Of a stretch of DNA of 60,669 nucleotides, positions 42,011 through 52,940 are shown in pieces. How positions within the stretch are numbered: position 1 is the first letter of the stretch; each line of letters begins with the position of its first letter. The translations under genes and the position numbers were made by a program. This DNA is from Azovibrio restrictus DSM 23866. GTDB lineage: Bacteria > Pseudomonadota > Gammaproteobacteria > Burkholderiales > Rhodocyclaceae. The notes beneath the pieces are model-generated. The model was not told the DNA's origin, searched no databases, and saw nothing but the letters and a program-made list of their open reading frames with translations. The DNA is taken from assembly GCF_000429665.1 (NCBI RefSeq), contig NZ_AUCH01000021.1:1-60669 (forward strand). The letters run 5' to 3'.

Positions 42011-42661
42011 TCAATACAACTGGAAAAGGGTTTGGATGAGGCGGGTCATCAGCTCGACGACGGGCCACAGGATGGATTTCAGGATGCCGGTAAACAGCAG
42101 CAGGATCAGGATGGGGAAACCGAAGGGCTCGACCCGGGCCAGCAGCCTGGACTGGGCCATGGGCAGCAGGCTGACGGCGATGCGCCCCCCGTCCAGGGGC
42201 GGCAGGGGCAGCAGGTTGAGGACCATCAGCACCAGGTTGATGGAAATGCCGATCTTGCTCATTTCCGACAGGGGCAGGGTGTACAGGTGGGTCGGCATTT
42301 CCCAGGCCAGCTTCAGGAGCCCCGCCCAGAACAGGGCCATCACCAGATTGGCGGCCGGCCCCGCCGCCGCCACCCAGAACATGTCCTGCTTGGGACGGCG
42401 CAGGCGGTTGAAATTCACCGGCACCGGCTTGGCGTAGCCGAACAGCAAGCTGCCGAAGGAGAGCACCAGGATGCCGACGGGCAGCAGGATGGTGCCGAAC
42501 AGGTCGATGTGGCGCAGGGGGTTGAGACTGATGCGCCCCGCCTGCCAGGCGGTGGGATCACCGAAATGGCGGGCGGCGTAACCGTGGGCGGCCTCGTGCA
42601 GGGTGATGGCGAAGATCACCGGCAGGGCCGCCAGGGCCAGGGTCTGGATCACGCTTTCCAT
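42011..42661 (-). CDS. Site-2 protease-like (M50 family) membrane metalloprotease
   Basis: A 216-residue membrane protein, counted from MESVIQTLALAALPVIF; a start 4 codons earlier is possible. The zinc motif HEAAH lies near residue 22 in the second half of the first membrane segment. The distal LNLLPLPPLDGGRI motif brings the third zinc ligand. This is the FtsH-independent, YwhC/SREBP-like group without a PDZ domain. Substrates are unknown. The gene lies between yciO and trpS, in the same direction. Confidence 0.9.
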   Translation of the reverse strand: MESVIQTLALAALPVIFAITLHEAAHGYAARHFGDPTAWQAGRISLNPLRHIDLFGTILLPVGILVLSFGSLLFGYAKPVPVNFNRLRRPKQDMFWVAAAGPAANLVMALFWAGLLKLAWEMPTHLYTLPLSEMSKIGISINLVLMVLNLLPLPPLDGGRIAVSLLPMAQSRLLARVEPFGFPILILLLFTGILKSILWPVVELMTRLIQTLFQLY

Positions 42662-42704
42662 GGCATGCCACAAAAAGCGGTCATGGTAGCAGAGGCGCCG
42701 GCTT

Positions 42705-43337
42705 TCATTCCGGGCTCAGCCCGAAGGGTTCCAGGGCTCCCCGGCCCTGGCGTACCAGGACCGGCGCCGGGCCGGTCAGGTCCACCACCGTGGTGGGCTC
42801 GGTGCCGCACTGGCCGCCGTCCAGGATCAGCTCGATACGCCCGGCCAGAGCATCCTGGATTTCCCATCCCTCGGTGAGAGGATCTTCGCTCCCGGGCAGC
42901 AGCAGGGTGCTGGTGAGCAGAGGCTCGCCCAGCTCCTCCAGCAGGGCCAGGGCCACCGGATGCTCGGGCACCCGCAGGCCTATGGTCTTGCGCTTGGGAT
43001 GCATGACCCGGCGCGGCAGCTCCTTGGTGCCTTCGAGGATGAACACGTAGCTGCCCGGGGTGGCCGCCTTGAGCAGCCGGTACTGGGCATTGTCCACCCG
43101 GGCATACTTGGCGATCTCGGACAGGTCCCGGCACATCAGGGTCAGGTGATGGCGCTCATCCATCTCCCGGATGATGCGCAGCCGGTCCAGGGCTTCCTTG
43201 TCCCCCAGATGGCAGGCCAGGGCGTAGCAGGAATCGGTGGGAAAGGCGATGACCGCCCCGTCCCGGAGCAGTTCGGCGGCCCGGGCCAGATGGCGCGGCT
43301 GGGGATTGTCGGCGTGGACAGCAAGCAATTGCGGCAT
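42705..43337 (-). CDS. yciO: YciO-type protein of the Sua5/YrdC (threonylcarbamoyl-AMP synthase) family
   Basis: A 210-residue protein. The YrdC-like fold is seen in DGAVIAFPTDSCYALACHL, RKTIGLRVPEHPVALALLEE, PLLTSTLLLPGSEDPLTEGWEI and EPTTVVDLTG. Sua5/TsaC relatives make threonylcarbamoyl-AMP for t6A in tRNA. YciO members share the fold but their in vivo role is less clear. The neighbouring rnm gene repeats the rnm-yciO pairing of enterobacteria, which favours YciO over TsaC. Confidence 0.9.
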   Translation of the reverse strand: MPQLLAVHADNPQPRHLARAAELLRDGAVIAFPTDSCYALACHLGDKEALDRLRIIREMDERHHLTLMCRDLSEIAKYARVDNAQYRLLKAATPGSYVFILEGTKELPRRVMHPKRKTIGLRVPEHPVALALLEELGEPLLTSTLLLPGSEDPLTEGWEIQDALAGRIELILDGGQCGTEPTTVVDLTGPAPVLVRQGRGALEPFGLSPE

Positions 43338-43349
43338 GGTGAGTTCTTT

Positions 43350-44195
43350 TTAGAGATCCAGCAGGCGCCAGACCGGTTTCAGGTCTTCCGGCAGGGGTGC
43401 CAAACGGCCCAGGTCCACATAGCTTTCCTCCGGCCCATGAAAATCGGAGCCCCGGGAAGCATGGAATTCGAACTGCCGGGCCAGGCGCGCAAAATGCAGC
43501 ACATGGTCGGCGTTATGACTGCCGCACACCACCTCCAGGGCGGCTCCACCCAGGTCCTTGAAGTCCCCCAGGAAGCGGCGCATCTCGCCGCCGGACATGC
43601 GGTAACGGCCCGGATGGGCCACCACGGCCACCCCGCCCGCGGCGCGGATCCAGCCCACGGCATCGGCCAGGCTGGCCCAGCGGTGCTCCACATACCCTGG
43701 CTTGCCCGGCACCAGATAGTGCTCGAAGACGTTGCGGGGCTCCTTGAACAGGCCGATCTCCACCAGGTAGCGGGCGAAATGGGCCCGGGAGATCAGGAGG
43801 GGATTGCCCGCATAGCGCATGGCCCCCTCGAACACCCCGGGGATGCCGATGGCGGCAAAGGATTCCCCCATGCGCCGGGCCCGTTCCACCCGGCCGCCCC
43901 GCACCGAGGCCAGCCCGGCCACGAAACCCGGATGCAGGGGATCGAAGCCCAGACCCACCACGTGGATGGGGCAATCCTCCCACTCAATGGAAATTTCCAC
44001 GCCATTGACCAGCACCACCCCGGCTTCCAGGGCAGCCTCCCGGGCCTCGGGCAGGCCGTCCACATCATCGTGGTCGGTCAGGGCCAGATGGCTGACCCCC
44101 AGGCTGGCAGCCCGATGCACCACCTGGGCAGGCGGCAGCAGACCGTCGGAGACAGTGGAATGGCAGTGAAAATCGAAATTGGTGGGGGAGGACAC
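43350..44195 (-). CDS. rnm: PHP-domain phosphoesterase, 5'-3' exoribonuclease Rnm (YciV) type
   Basis: About 281 residues. The GTG at 44195 starts the protein at SSPTNFDFHCHSTVSDG; another GTG lies 12 codons upstream. The PHP metal sites are FDFHCHSTVSDG, LTDHDDVDGL, EISIEWEDCPIHVVG, VVAHPGRYRM and SRGSDFHG. Rnm/YciV enzymes trim the 5' ends of rRNAs and degrade short RNAs. It is 12 bases before yciO, as in Escherichia coli. The identity is firm at family level, and the gene name rests on that synteny. Confidence 0.87.
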   Translation of the reverse strand: MSSPTNFDFHCHSTVSDGLLPPAQVVHRAASLGVSHLALTDHDDVDGLPEAREAALEAGVVLVNGVEISIEWEDCPIHVVGLGFDPLHPGFVAGLASVRGGRVERARRMGESFAAIGIPGVFEGAMRYAGNPLLISRAHFARYLVEIGLFKEPRNVFEHYLVPGKPGYVEHRWASLADAVGWIRAAGGVAVVAHPGRYRMSGGEMRRFLGDFKDLGGAALEVVCGSHNADHVLHFARLARQFEFHASRGSDFHGPEESYVDLGRLAPLPEDLKPVWRLLDL

Positions 44196-44292
44196 GGGGC
44201 AGGAGACACAGCAAAACGCGGATGCTAGCACATTCCCGCCAGCCCTTCCCCGGCCGGGGCGGGGCGGAGGCCCGCGAGCCGCCGTATTCGCC

Positions 44293-44589
44293 TCAGAGCA
44301 CGCCCCCTTCGGGGTTTTCCTGTTCGGCCTTGACCCGCTCCAGGGCGGCCTCCAGGGCTTCGAGGCTGACCGGGCTGACCTGGAGCCGCCGGGCCTCGGC
44401 GCGGACGATGGCCTGGGCCTCCACCTCGCTGTCCAGATAACGGCGCAGCTTGCGCTGCAGGCTGCGACGGCGTTTCACCGTCGCCATCAGGGATGGGGCC
44501 ACTTGTTGCTGCTTGCGGCGCTGGCGATGGTGGCGGTAGGCCAGCCCCAGGGCCATCAGCCCGGCAGCCGGAAGTATCAGGGTGAGCAT
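44293..44589 (-). CDS. Short hypothetical protein with N-terminal membrane segment
   Basis: A 98-residue protein with MLTLILPAAGLMALGLAYRHH as one membrane helix or uncleaved signal. A highly basic stretch (RQRRKQQQVAPSLMATVKRRRSLQRKLRRYLD) and a helical Glu/Ala-rich end follow. No family recognised. It is divergent from the gcvT promoter. Support is codon use and position only. Confidence 0.5.
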   Translation of the reverse strand: MLTLILPAAGLMALGLAYRHHRQRRKQQQVAPSLMATVKRRRSLQRKLRRYLDSEVEAQAIVRAEARRLQVSPVSLEALEAALERVKAEQENPEGGVL

Positions 44590-44780
44590 GGCACGCCTCC
44601 ATGAATGATGAAAATGCCCCCGGCGCCGGGGACGTGAAGGCCCGGATTGTACGGCCCGGAAAATGCCATGAAAATACGACGAATGACTTAATACCCCAAA
44701 CAGCAGGAGGCCTCCCCCGCCGCCGCCCCACTTTTCTCCCCGGGGAATTCCAGCAACGGCGCGGCCTCTTCCCTGGACAG

Positions 44781-44809
44781 TTGCCAGCCTTACGCCCCCC
44801 CTTTATAGT
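44781..44809 (+). promoter_or_regulatory. Sigma-70 promoter of the gcvT riboswitch transcript
   Basis: TTGCCA (44781-44786) and TATAGT (44804-44809) are separated by exactly 17 bases. Transcription would start near 44816, exactly where the riboswitch begins. Confidence 0.7.
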
Positions 44810-44815
44810 TCGCCC

Positions 44816-45014
44816 GTTCCATGGGAGAGGGTCGGCTCCGGGCCGGCCGCCGAAGGCGCAACGCACCCGCAAACGCTCAGGCAAAAGGACCGTGGAACCA
44901 GCCGTGCAAACCGGCTGAAACTCTGGAGAGCTGGCGCCCGTCCCGCGGCGCCCACCGATGGGGCAAACGGCCTGTAACACCCGGGCTGCAATCTCTCAGG
45001 TATCGAGGACAGAG
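44816..45014 (+). ncRNA. Tandem glycine riboswitch upstream of gcvT
   Basis: Two aptamers are visible. Aptamer 1 is about 44816-44898, with P1 arms GTTCCA and TGGAAC, a CGCCGAAGGCGCAA element, and the CTCAGGCAAAAGGACCG core. Aptamer 2 is about 44921-45014, closed by CTCTG and CAGAG, with CACCGATGGGGCAAAC and CTCTCAGGTATCGAGGAC. The linker at 44899-44920 holds its own small hairpin. These are the conserved cores of the tandem glycine riboswitch, which senses glycine and controls glycine cleavage genes. It leads into gcvT. Confidence 0.93.
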
Positions 45015-45063
45015 GGGTGAATCGCATGCCTTTGCGATGCCTGGCATCCGATTCACCCTTTTT
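45015..45063 (+). terminator. Candidate riboswitch expression platform: intrinsic terminator before gcvT
   Basis: GGGTGAATCG (45015-45024) pairs perfectly with CGATTCACCC (45049-45058), followed by five T residues (45059-45063). The 5' arm starts directly after the last base of aptamer 2. Such a structure would stop transcription 40 bases before gcvT unless glycine binding changes the fold. How binding relieves it is not evident, since stem and aptamer do not overlap. Confidence 0.75.
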
Positions 45064-45102
45064 CTCGAAACCGCGTTGGAAGACGCCTGCAAGGGGTTGA
45101 TT

Positions 45103-46194
45103 ATGCTCAAGACCACGGTTCTCAATGCTGCCCACCGGGCCCTCGGCGCCCGCATGGTGGATTTCGGCGGCTGGGACATGCCCGTCAATTACGGCTCCCA
45201 GATCGAGGAGCACCACGCCGTACGCCGCGACTGCGGCATGTTCGATGTGTCCCACATGTGCGCTGTGGATGCCGTCGGCCCCGGCGTGAAGACCTTCCTG
45301 CTGCGCCTGATCGCCAACAACGTGGGCAAGCTCAAGACCCCCGGCAAGGCCCTCTACAGCGCCATGCTGAACGAGGCCGGGGGCGTGGTGGACGACCTGA
45401 TCGTCTATTACCTCTCCGACAGCCACTACCGTATCGTCATCAACGCCGGCACCGCCGACAAGGACCTGGACTGGATGGCCGCCCGCCTGGGCGAGTGGCA
45501 GCTGGACGTGACCCTGACGCCCCTGCGCATGGGTCCCAAGGCCGTGGGCATGATTGCCGTCCAGGGTCCCAAGGCCAAGGCCAAGGTCTGGGAAGTGCTG
45601 CCGGAAGCAAAAGCCGCCACCGAAAACCTGGGCCCCTTCTTCGGTGTTCAGGTAGGCCAGCTCTTCATCGCCACCACCGGTTACACCGGGGAGGACGGTT
45701 TCGAGATCACCGTGCCTGCCGGCAAGGCCGAAGCCCTCTGGAACGCCCTGCTGGAAGTGGGCGTAAAACCCTGTGGTCTGGGCGCCCGGGACACCCTGCG
45801 CCTGGAGGCCGGCATGAACCTCTACGGCCAGGACATGGATGAAACCGTCTCCCCCCTGGATGCTGGCCTGGCCTGGACCGTCGATCTCAAATCCGAGCGG
45901 GACTTCGTCGGCAAGGCCGCCCTGCTGGCCCACGGCCAGAAGTGGCAGTTCCTGGGCCTGAAGCTGCTGGACAAGGGTGTGCTGCGCGCCCACCAGAAGG
46001 TCACGACCGCCCAGGGCGAAGGCGAAATCACCAGCGGCAGCTTCTCCCCCACCCTGGAAGTGTCCGTGGCCCTGGCCCGGCTGCCCCTGGGGGTCGCCAT
46101 CGGCGACACGGTGCAGGTGGACATCCGCGGCAAGCTCTTGAACGCACTGGTCACCAAACCCGTCTTTGCCCGCCACGGCAAGGGCCTTATTTAA
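45103..46194 (+). CDS. gcvT: Glycine cleavage system T protein (aminomethyltransferase)
   Basis: A 363-residue protein. GcvT transfers the aminomethyl group from lipoyl-GcvH to tetrahydrofolate, releasing ammonia. Family signatures: VDFGGWDMPVNYGSQIEEHHAVR, CGMFDVSHM, TGYTGEDGFEI, LGARDTLRLEAGMNLYGQDMDE, and GEITSGSFSPTLEVSVALA. The ATG at 45103 has AAGGGG 7-11 bases upstream. Regulated by the riboswitch above. gcvH follows 192 bases later with a repeat between, and gcvP after that; all are in one direction. Confidence 0.97.
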   Translation: MLKTTVLNAAHRALGARMVDFGGWDMPVNYGSQIEEHHAVRRDCGMFDVSHMCAVDAVGPGVKTFLLRLIANNVGKLKTPGKALYSAMLNEAGGVVDDLIVYYLSDSHYRIVINAGTADKDLDWMAARLGEWQLDVTLTPLRMGPKAVGMIAVQGPKAKAKVWEVLPEAKAATENLGPFFGVQVGQLFIATTGYTGEDGFEITVPAGKAEALWNALLEVGVKPCGLGARDTLRLEAGMNLYGQDMDETVSPLDAGLAWTVDLKSERDFVGKAALLAHGQKWQFLGLKLLDKGVLRAHQKVTTAQGEGEITSGSFSPTLEVSVALARLPLGVAIGDTVQVDIRGKLLNALVTKPVFARHGKGLI

Positions 46195-46203
46195 CCTCTG
46201 TTG

Positions 46204-46330
46204 AACCACAGGGACACCGAGAAAAAACAAGACGTGCTCTGGAGCGCCCTGGCACCATCCGGGTGAGCGCAGAAGGCCATGCAAGAAATTTTTTGAGAAC
46301 CCCTCTGTGTCTTTGTGTCTCTGTGGTGGA
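46204..46330. repeat. Long imperfect inverted repeat (stem-loop element) between gcvT and gcvH
   Basis: The left arm AACCACAGGGACACCGAG (46204-46221) and the right arm around 46303-46330 (reading CTCTGTGTCTTTGTGTCTC) are imperfect inverted copies, about 80 bases apart. Similar CACAGAGACACA-type sequences occur as dispersed intergenic repeats in other genomes. The element could be a miniature mobile element or a stabilising stem-loop in the gcv mRNA. Confidence 0.55.
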
Positions 46331-46386
46331 GTTTTCAGGTTTAATTTTCCCCAGTTTTCAACATTCATCCATTAACGGAGTTTTCC

Positions 46387-46770
46387 ATGAACATCCCCGC
46401 CGAACTCAAGTACACCGCCTCCCATGAATGGGTCCGCGTTGAAGCCGATGGCTCCATCACCGTGGGCATCACCGATCACGCCCAGGACCTGCTGGGGGAC
46501 CTGGTCTTCGTGGAACTCCCCGAAGTGGGCAAGGAACTGGCTGCCGCCCAGGAAACCTGCGTGGTGGAATCGGTGAAGGCCGCCGCCGACGTCTACGCCC
46601 CGGTGGCCGGGACCGTCACCGCCATCAACGAGGCCGTGGTGGATGCCCCCGAGAGCGTGAACCAGGACGCCTACGCCGCCTGGCTGTTCAAGCTGGCCCC
46701 CGCCAATGCCGCCGACCTGGCGGGCCTCCTGGATGCGGCTGGCTACAAGGCCGCCGTCGACGCGGCCTGA
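46387..46770 (+). CDS. gcvH: Glycine cleavage system H protein (lipoyl carrier)
   Basis: A 127-residue protein that carries the aminomethyl group between P and T. The lipoylation site is Lys64 in VVESVKAAADVYAPVAG. The N-terminus is MNIPAELKYTASHEWVRVEADG, a strict family block. The Shine-Dalgarno sequence GGAG is 6-9 bases before the ATG. The intergenic repeat separates it from gcvT. Confidence 0.98.
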   Translation: MNIPAELKYTASHEWVRVEADGSITVGITDHAQDLLGDLVFVELPEVGKELAAAQETCVVESVKAAADVYAPVAGTVTAINEAVVDAPESVNQDAYAAWLFKLAPANAADLAGLLDAAGYKAAVDAA

Positions 46771-46874
46771 TGCACTACCGCTGCACCGCCCGCTCCAGCT
46801 GAGCTGAAGCCCTGCTCCGGGGCGGCCCCGCCGCCCCGGAATCTCCGCGACCTTCCTGTGCGCCCGGATTCCCC

Positions 46875-49747
<2,873 letters not shown>

Positions 49748-49751
<4 letters not shown>

Positions 49752-49822
49752 ATTTGCCACTGAATCTGCCACTGAATCTGCCGCCGGCCTTGATCCTGAG
49801 CTTGATCCTGATTAAGGCCGGC
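49748..49822 (+). repeat. Short tandem repeats and hairpin after gcvP
   Basis: CTGAAT(T/C)TGCCA occurs three times in a row (49748-49783), followed by two copies of CTTGATCCTGA. A perfect stem GCCGGCCTT (49783-49791) with AAGGCCGGC (49814-49822) brackets the second pair. There is no T-run, so it is not a clear terminator. Confidence 0.6.
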
Positions 49823-49869
49823 GCCCCGCCCGCGGGGGAAAATCAGCCCTTTTTCAGCCCCCACTCCCC

Positions 49870-50136
49870 ATGAGTCTGCGCCAAGTCCACATGCCCAAAT
49901 TCCCTGAGTGCTGGCAAAGCTGCGGCAGCTGCGCCCAGGGGGATGTGTTCATCCTCGAAGTGCTGGTCCAGCCTGGGGACCGGGTGGAGCGGGACGACAA
50001 CATCCTCACCCTGGAAACCGGCAAGGTGGCCCTGGACATTCCCTCTCCCTGGGCCGGCATCGTCCAGGAGGTGTGGATCACCGCCGGAGACCACGTCCAG
50101 GAAGGGGCGCCCCTGATCAGCCTGCAGGAAGATTGA
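49870..50136 (+). CDS. Stand-alone lipoyl/biotinyl-domain protein with Cys cluster
   Basis: An 88-residue protein. VLEVLVQPGD-type sequence (here ILEVLVQPGDRVERDDN), then LTLETGKVALDIPSPWAG, then VQEVWITAGDHVQEGAPLISL, is the full lipoyl-domain fold. Lys52 in ETGK is at the modification position. Residues 13-21 (ECWQSCGSC) replace the short loop found in E2 lipoyl domains and give a CxxxCxxC pattern that may bind a metal or form a disulfide. It lies 118 bases after gcvP, in the same direction. Whether it takes lipoate or biotin is not certain; the gcv context favours lipoate. Confidence 0.8.
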   Translation: MSLRQVHMPKFPECWQSCGSCAQGDVFILEVLVQPGDRVERDDNILTLETGKVALDIPSPWAGIVQEVWITAGDHVQEGAPLISLQED

Positions 50137-50302
50137 GCCCCCCGGCACCAGAACGGTGCATCGCCCGTCCCCGGGCACCATCAGCAGGCCCCGCCGGCCG
50201 CCCTCCCCCCCACCATCCCGCCGCTCTTGCCCCGGGCCGCCCCCCACGGACAGGGAGCGGTTCTTGCTTCTAGCTCAGCCCTCCCAAGTCTTGGTAGCGC
50301 TC

Positions 50303-52855
50303 ATGGCACTCTATAAAGGCATACGTGTGGATTCCACCCTGCGCCAGTTCCTGCCCCACATGCCCCTGGTGGAGGAATACCGGGAATCCCTGCAGACCCT
50401 CCAGGCGGTGTGGGACAACCTCAACCTGCTGGGGCAGATGTCCGGCACCACCACGGAGATGACCCGCACCCGGGAATCCTTCTCCAGGCTCACCAGCAGC
50501 CTGCTCAACAACCTGGCCCAGCGCACCCTGGCCCGCCGGGTTCAGGACATTTCCGGCAAGGCCCAGGTGGCCATCGACATCCTGGTGCGCAACCTGTTCG
50601 AGCGCACGGCCGATATCGGCTTCCTGGCCACCGACCAGAGCGTGCGCCGCTATGGAGCCCTGGCGGGCTGCGGCGACCAGGCCGGCCGGCACGAGATGGG
50701 CAGCCGCTTCCGGGCCTATGTGGATAAGTACTCGGTGTATTTCGACGTGATCCTGCTCTCCCCCGCTGGCCAGGTGCTGGCCCGCCTGGACGAGGAGCGC
50801 AGCGTCGCCCACAGCCATGCATCCCTGATCCGCCAGGCCCTGGAGACCAAGGCCGCCTACGTGGAAAGCTATGCCCCCGTAGATCTGTTCCCGGGCGGGG
50901 AACCGGTGCTGATCTACGCCTACCGGGTGGATGACGGCCTGGGTAAGCCCCTGGGGGTGCTCTGCCTGTGCTTCGACTTCGCCGACGAGGTGGCGCGCAT
51001 CTTCAACGATCTCGCCCGCCCCGGGGACTGGAGCGTCATCACCCTGCTGGACGAGCGCCATCAGGTGATCGCCAGCAGCGACCCCTATCTGGTGCCCGTG
51101 GGCGCCCGCTTTCCCGAATCAGCCGGGGACGGGCACATCCTGCGCTTTGCCGGGCGCAGCTACCTGGCCACCCGGCGCAACACCCAGGGCTACCAGGGTT
51201 ACCTGGGACCAGGCTGGAGCGCCCTGGTGCTGCTGCCCCTGGAACACGCCTTCACCCAGGACGAGGATCAGCTGGAGCAGCTCGACCTGCCCGGCGAACT
51301 GTTTGCCGCCGTGCTCCGGCACGGCACCATCTTTCCCCCCGAGCTCCAGGACATTCCCCTGCAGGCCGAGGCCATCCAGCAGGAGCTGGAGCGCTCGGTC
51401 TGGAACGGCAACGTGCGCCAGAGCCAGTCCCGCAACCAGGCCCTGAACCCGGCTTTCTCCAAGATCCTGCTGTGGGAAATCAGCCGTACCGGGATGCGCA
51501 TGAAGGATGTGTTCTCCCGCTCCATCGGCAACCTCCAGTCCACGGTGGTGGCCTCCCTGCTGGAGGACTGCCGTTTCCTGGCCTCCCTGGCCATAGACAT
51601 CATGGACCGCAACCTCTACGAGCGGGCCAATGACTGCCGCTGGTGGGCCCTGGACCCGGCCCTGTGCCGGCTGCTGGAAGATCCCCTGACCTCCCAGCGG
51701 CAGCAGGCCATGACCACCCGGCTGGCAGGCATCAACGCGCTGTACACGGTGTACGACAAGCTGGTGCTGTTCAATGCTGAGCAGCGCATCGTGGCCACCT
51801 CCCGCCCGGATGCGGGCAGTCTCGTGGATCAGGTGATCGACGCCCCCTGGGCCGGCGCCACCCTGCAGCTGACCCGGCCCGAGCACTACACGGTCTCCGA
51901 CTTCGTCCCCTCCGGCCTGTACGGCGGCCGGCCCAGCTACATCTACGCCGCCGCCCTGTTCGGCAGCCAGGGGCAGACCCTGGGGGGCATAGGCATCGTC
52001 TTCGACAGCGCCCCCCAGTTCGCCGCCATGCTTCGGGACGCCCTGCCCCAGGACATGCCCGGGGCCTTCGGCCTGTTCGTGGACCAGGAGGGCCGGGTGA
52101 TCGCCAGTTCCAGCCCCGACTACCGCCCCGGCCAGGTGCTGGAACTACCTCCAGGCCTCCTGGCCGCCGCCCAGCGCAACGGCGGCGAATCGCGCCTGGC
52201 CCTGCTGGGGGGCCAGGTGGTGGCCCTGGGGGCGCGCCGCTCCACCGGCTACCGGGAATACAAGGGGGAACACGACCCCTACCGCAACGAGCTCACCGCC
52301 CTGATCTGCGTACCCCTGGGCCCCTGTGCCGAGACCGGGGAAACGGTGCCGGAACCCGTGGCCCGGGCCCAGGAGGGATCGGCTTTCGCCGCCGGCAGCA
52401 CCCCGGGGGAGCGGGCCGAGATCGCCACCTTCCACGTGGGCGGCCACTGGCTGGGACTGCCGGTGCAGGTGGTGCAGGAGGCCGTGGAGCTGCAGGGCTA
52501 CACCCGCCTGCCCGGCGCTCCGGCCCAGGTGTTCGGCTCCATGCTGCACCGCAACGAGGCGATTCCCCTCTACAACCTCCACGCCGCCCTGGGCCTGCCG
52601 GAGCAGGGGCGCCCGGAGGAACTGCAGGTGGTGGTGATCGACAGCGGCGCCGGGCGGCCCTTCGGCATCCTGGTGGACCGCCTGGGGGAGATTCCGGAAG
52701 TCCCTGTGGATCACATCGCCCCGGTGAGCAACATCTTCGTGGGTGCCACCCCGGTACTCGCCTCCCTGGTCAAACCTACGGACCCGGAACACAAAGGCGC
52801 CATGCTCACCCTGCTGTCGGTGGAACACATGCACGCCATCCTCAGGGACCTCTGA
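50303..52855 (+). CDS. Large duplicated sensor protein with C-terminal CheW domain
   Basis: An 850-residue protein from MALYKGIRVDSTLRQFL; an upstream start is possible but gives a Pro-rich, improbable N-terminus. Two related modules occur: residues ~85-330, containing VAIDILVRNLFERTADIGFL, and residues ~420-680, containing LAIDIMDRNLYERANDCRWW. Both have Cache/PAS-like features (VILLSPAGQVLARLDEE, WSVITLLDERHQVIASSD, FGLFVDQEGRVIASSS). From about residue 703 a CheW domain follows (IATFHVGGHWLGLPVQVVQE, FGSMLHRNEAIPLYNLHAALG, FGILVDRLGEIPEVP). No membrane helix was seen. It probably couples a cytoplasmic signal to a chemotaxis kinase cluster. Confidence 0.78.
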   Translation: MALYKGIRVDSTLRQFLPHMPLVEEYRESLQTLQAVWDNLNLLGQMSGTTTEMTRTRESFSRLTSSLLNNLAQRTLARRVQDISGKAQVAIDILVRNLFERTADIGFLATDQSVRRYGALAGCGDQAGRHEMGSRFRAYVDKYSVYFDVILLSPAGQVLARLDEERSVAHSHASLIRQALETKAAYVESYAPVDLFPGGEPVLIYAYRVDDGLGKPLGVLCLCFDFADEVARIFNDLARPGDWSVITLLDERHQVIASSDPYLVPVGARFPESAGDGHILRFAGRSYLATRRNTQGYQGYLGPGWSALVLLPLEHAFTQDEDQLEQLDLPGELFAAVLRHGTIFPPELQDIPLQAEAIQQELERSVWNGNVRQSQSRNQALNPAFSKILLWEISRTGMRMKDVFSRSIGNLQSTVVASLLEDCRFLASLAIDIMDRNLYERANDCRWWALDPALCRLLEDPLTSQRQQAMTTRLAGINALYTVYDKLVLFNAEQRIVATSRPDAGSLVDQVIDAPWAGATLQLTRPEHYTVSDFVPSGLYGGRPSYIYAAALFGSQGQTLGGIGIVFDSAPQFAAMLRDALPQDMPGAFGLFVDQEGRVIASSSPDYRPGQVLELPPGLLAAAQRNGGESRLALLGGQVVALGARRSTGYREYKGEHDPYRNELTALICVPLGPCAETGETVPEPVARAQEGSAFAAGSTPGERAEIATFHVGGHWLGLPVQVVQEAVELQGYTRLPGAPAQVFGSMLHRNEAIPLYNLHAALGLPEQGRPEELQVVVIDSGAGRPFGILVDRLGEIPEVPVDHIAPVSNIFVGATPVLASLVKPTDPEHKGAMLTLLSVEHMHAILRDL

Positions 52856-52940
52856 GACGAAGATCCGCCCCGGGGCCCTCCCGAATTTTGGCAGGGCCAC
52901 CCGGGACTGCTAAGCTGCCAGCTTTTGCGGGAGCCCTGTC

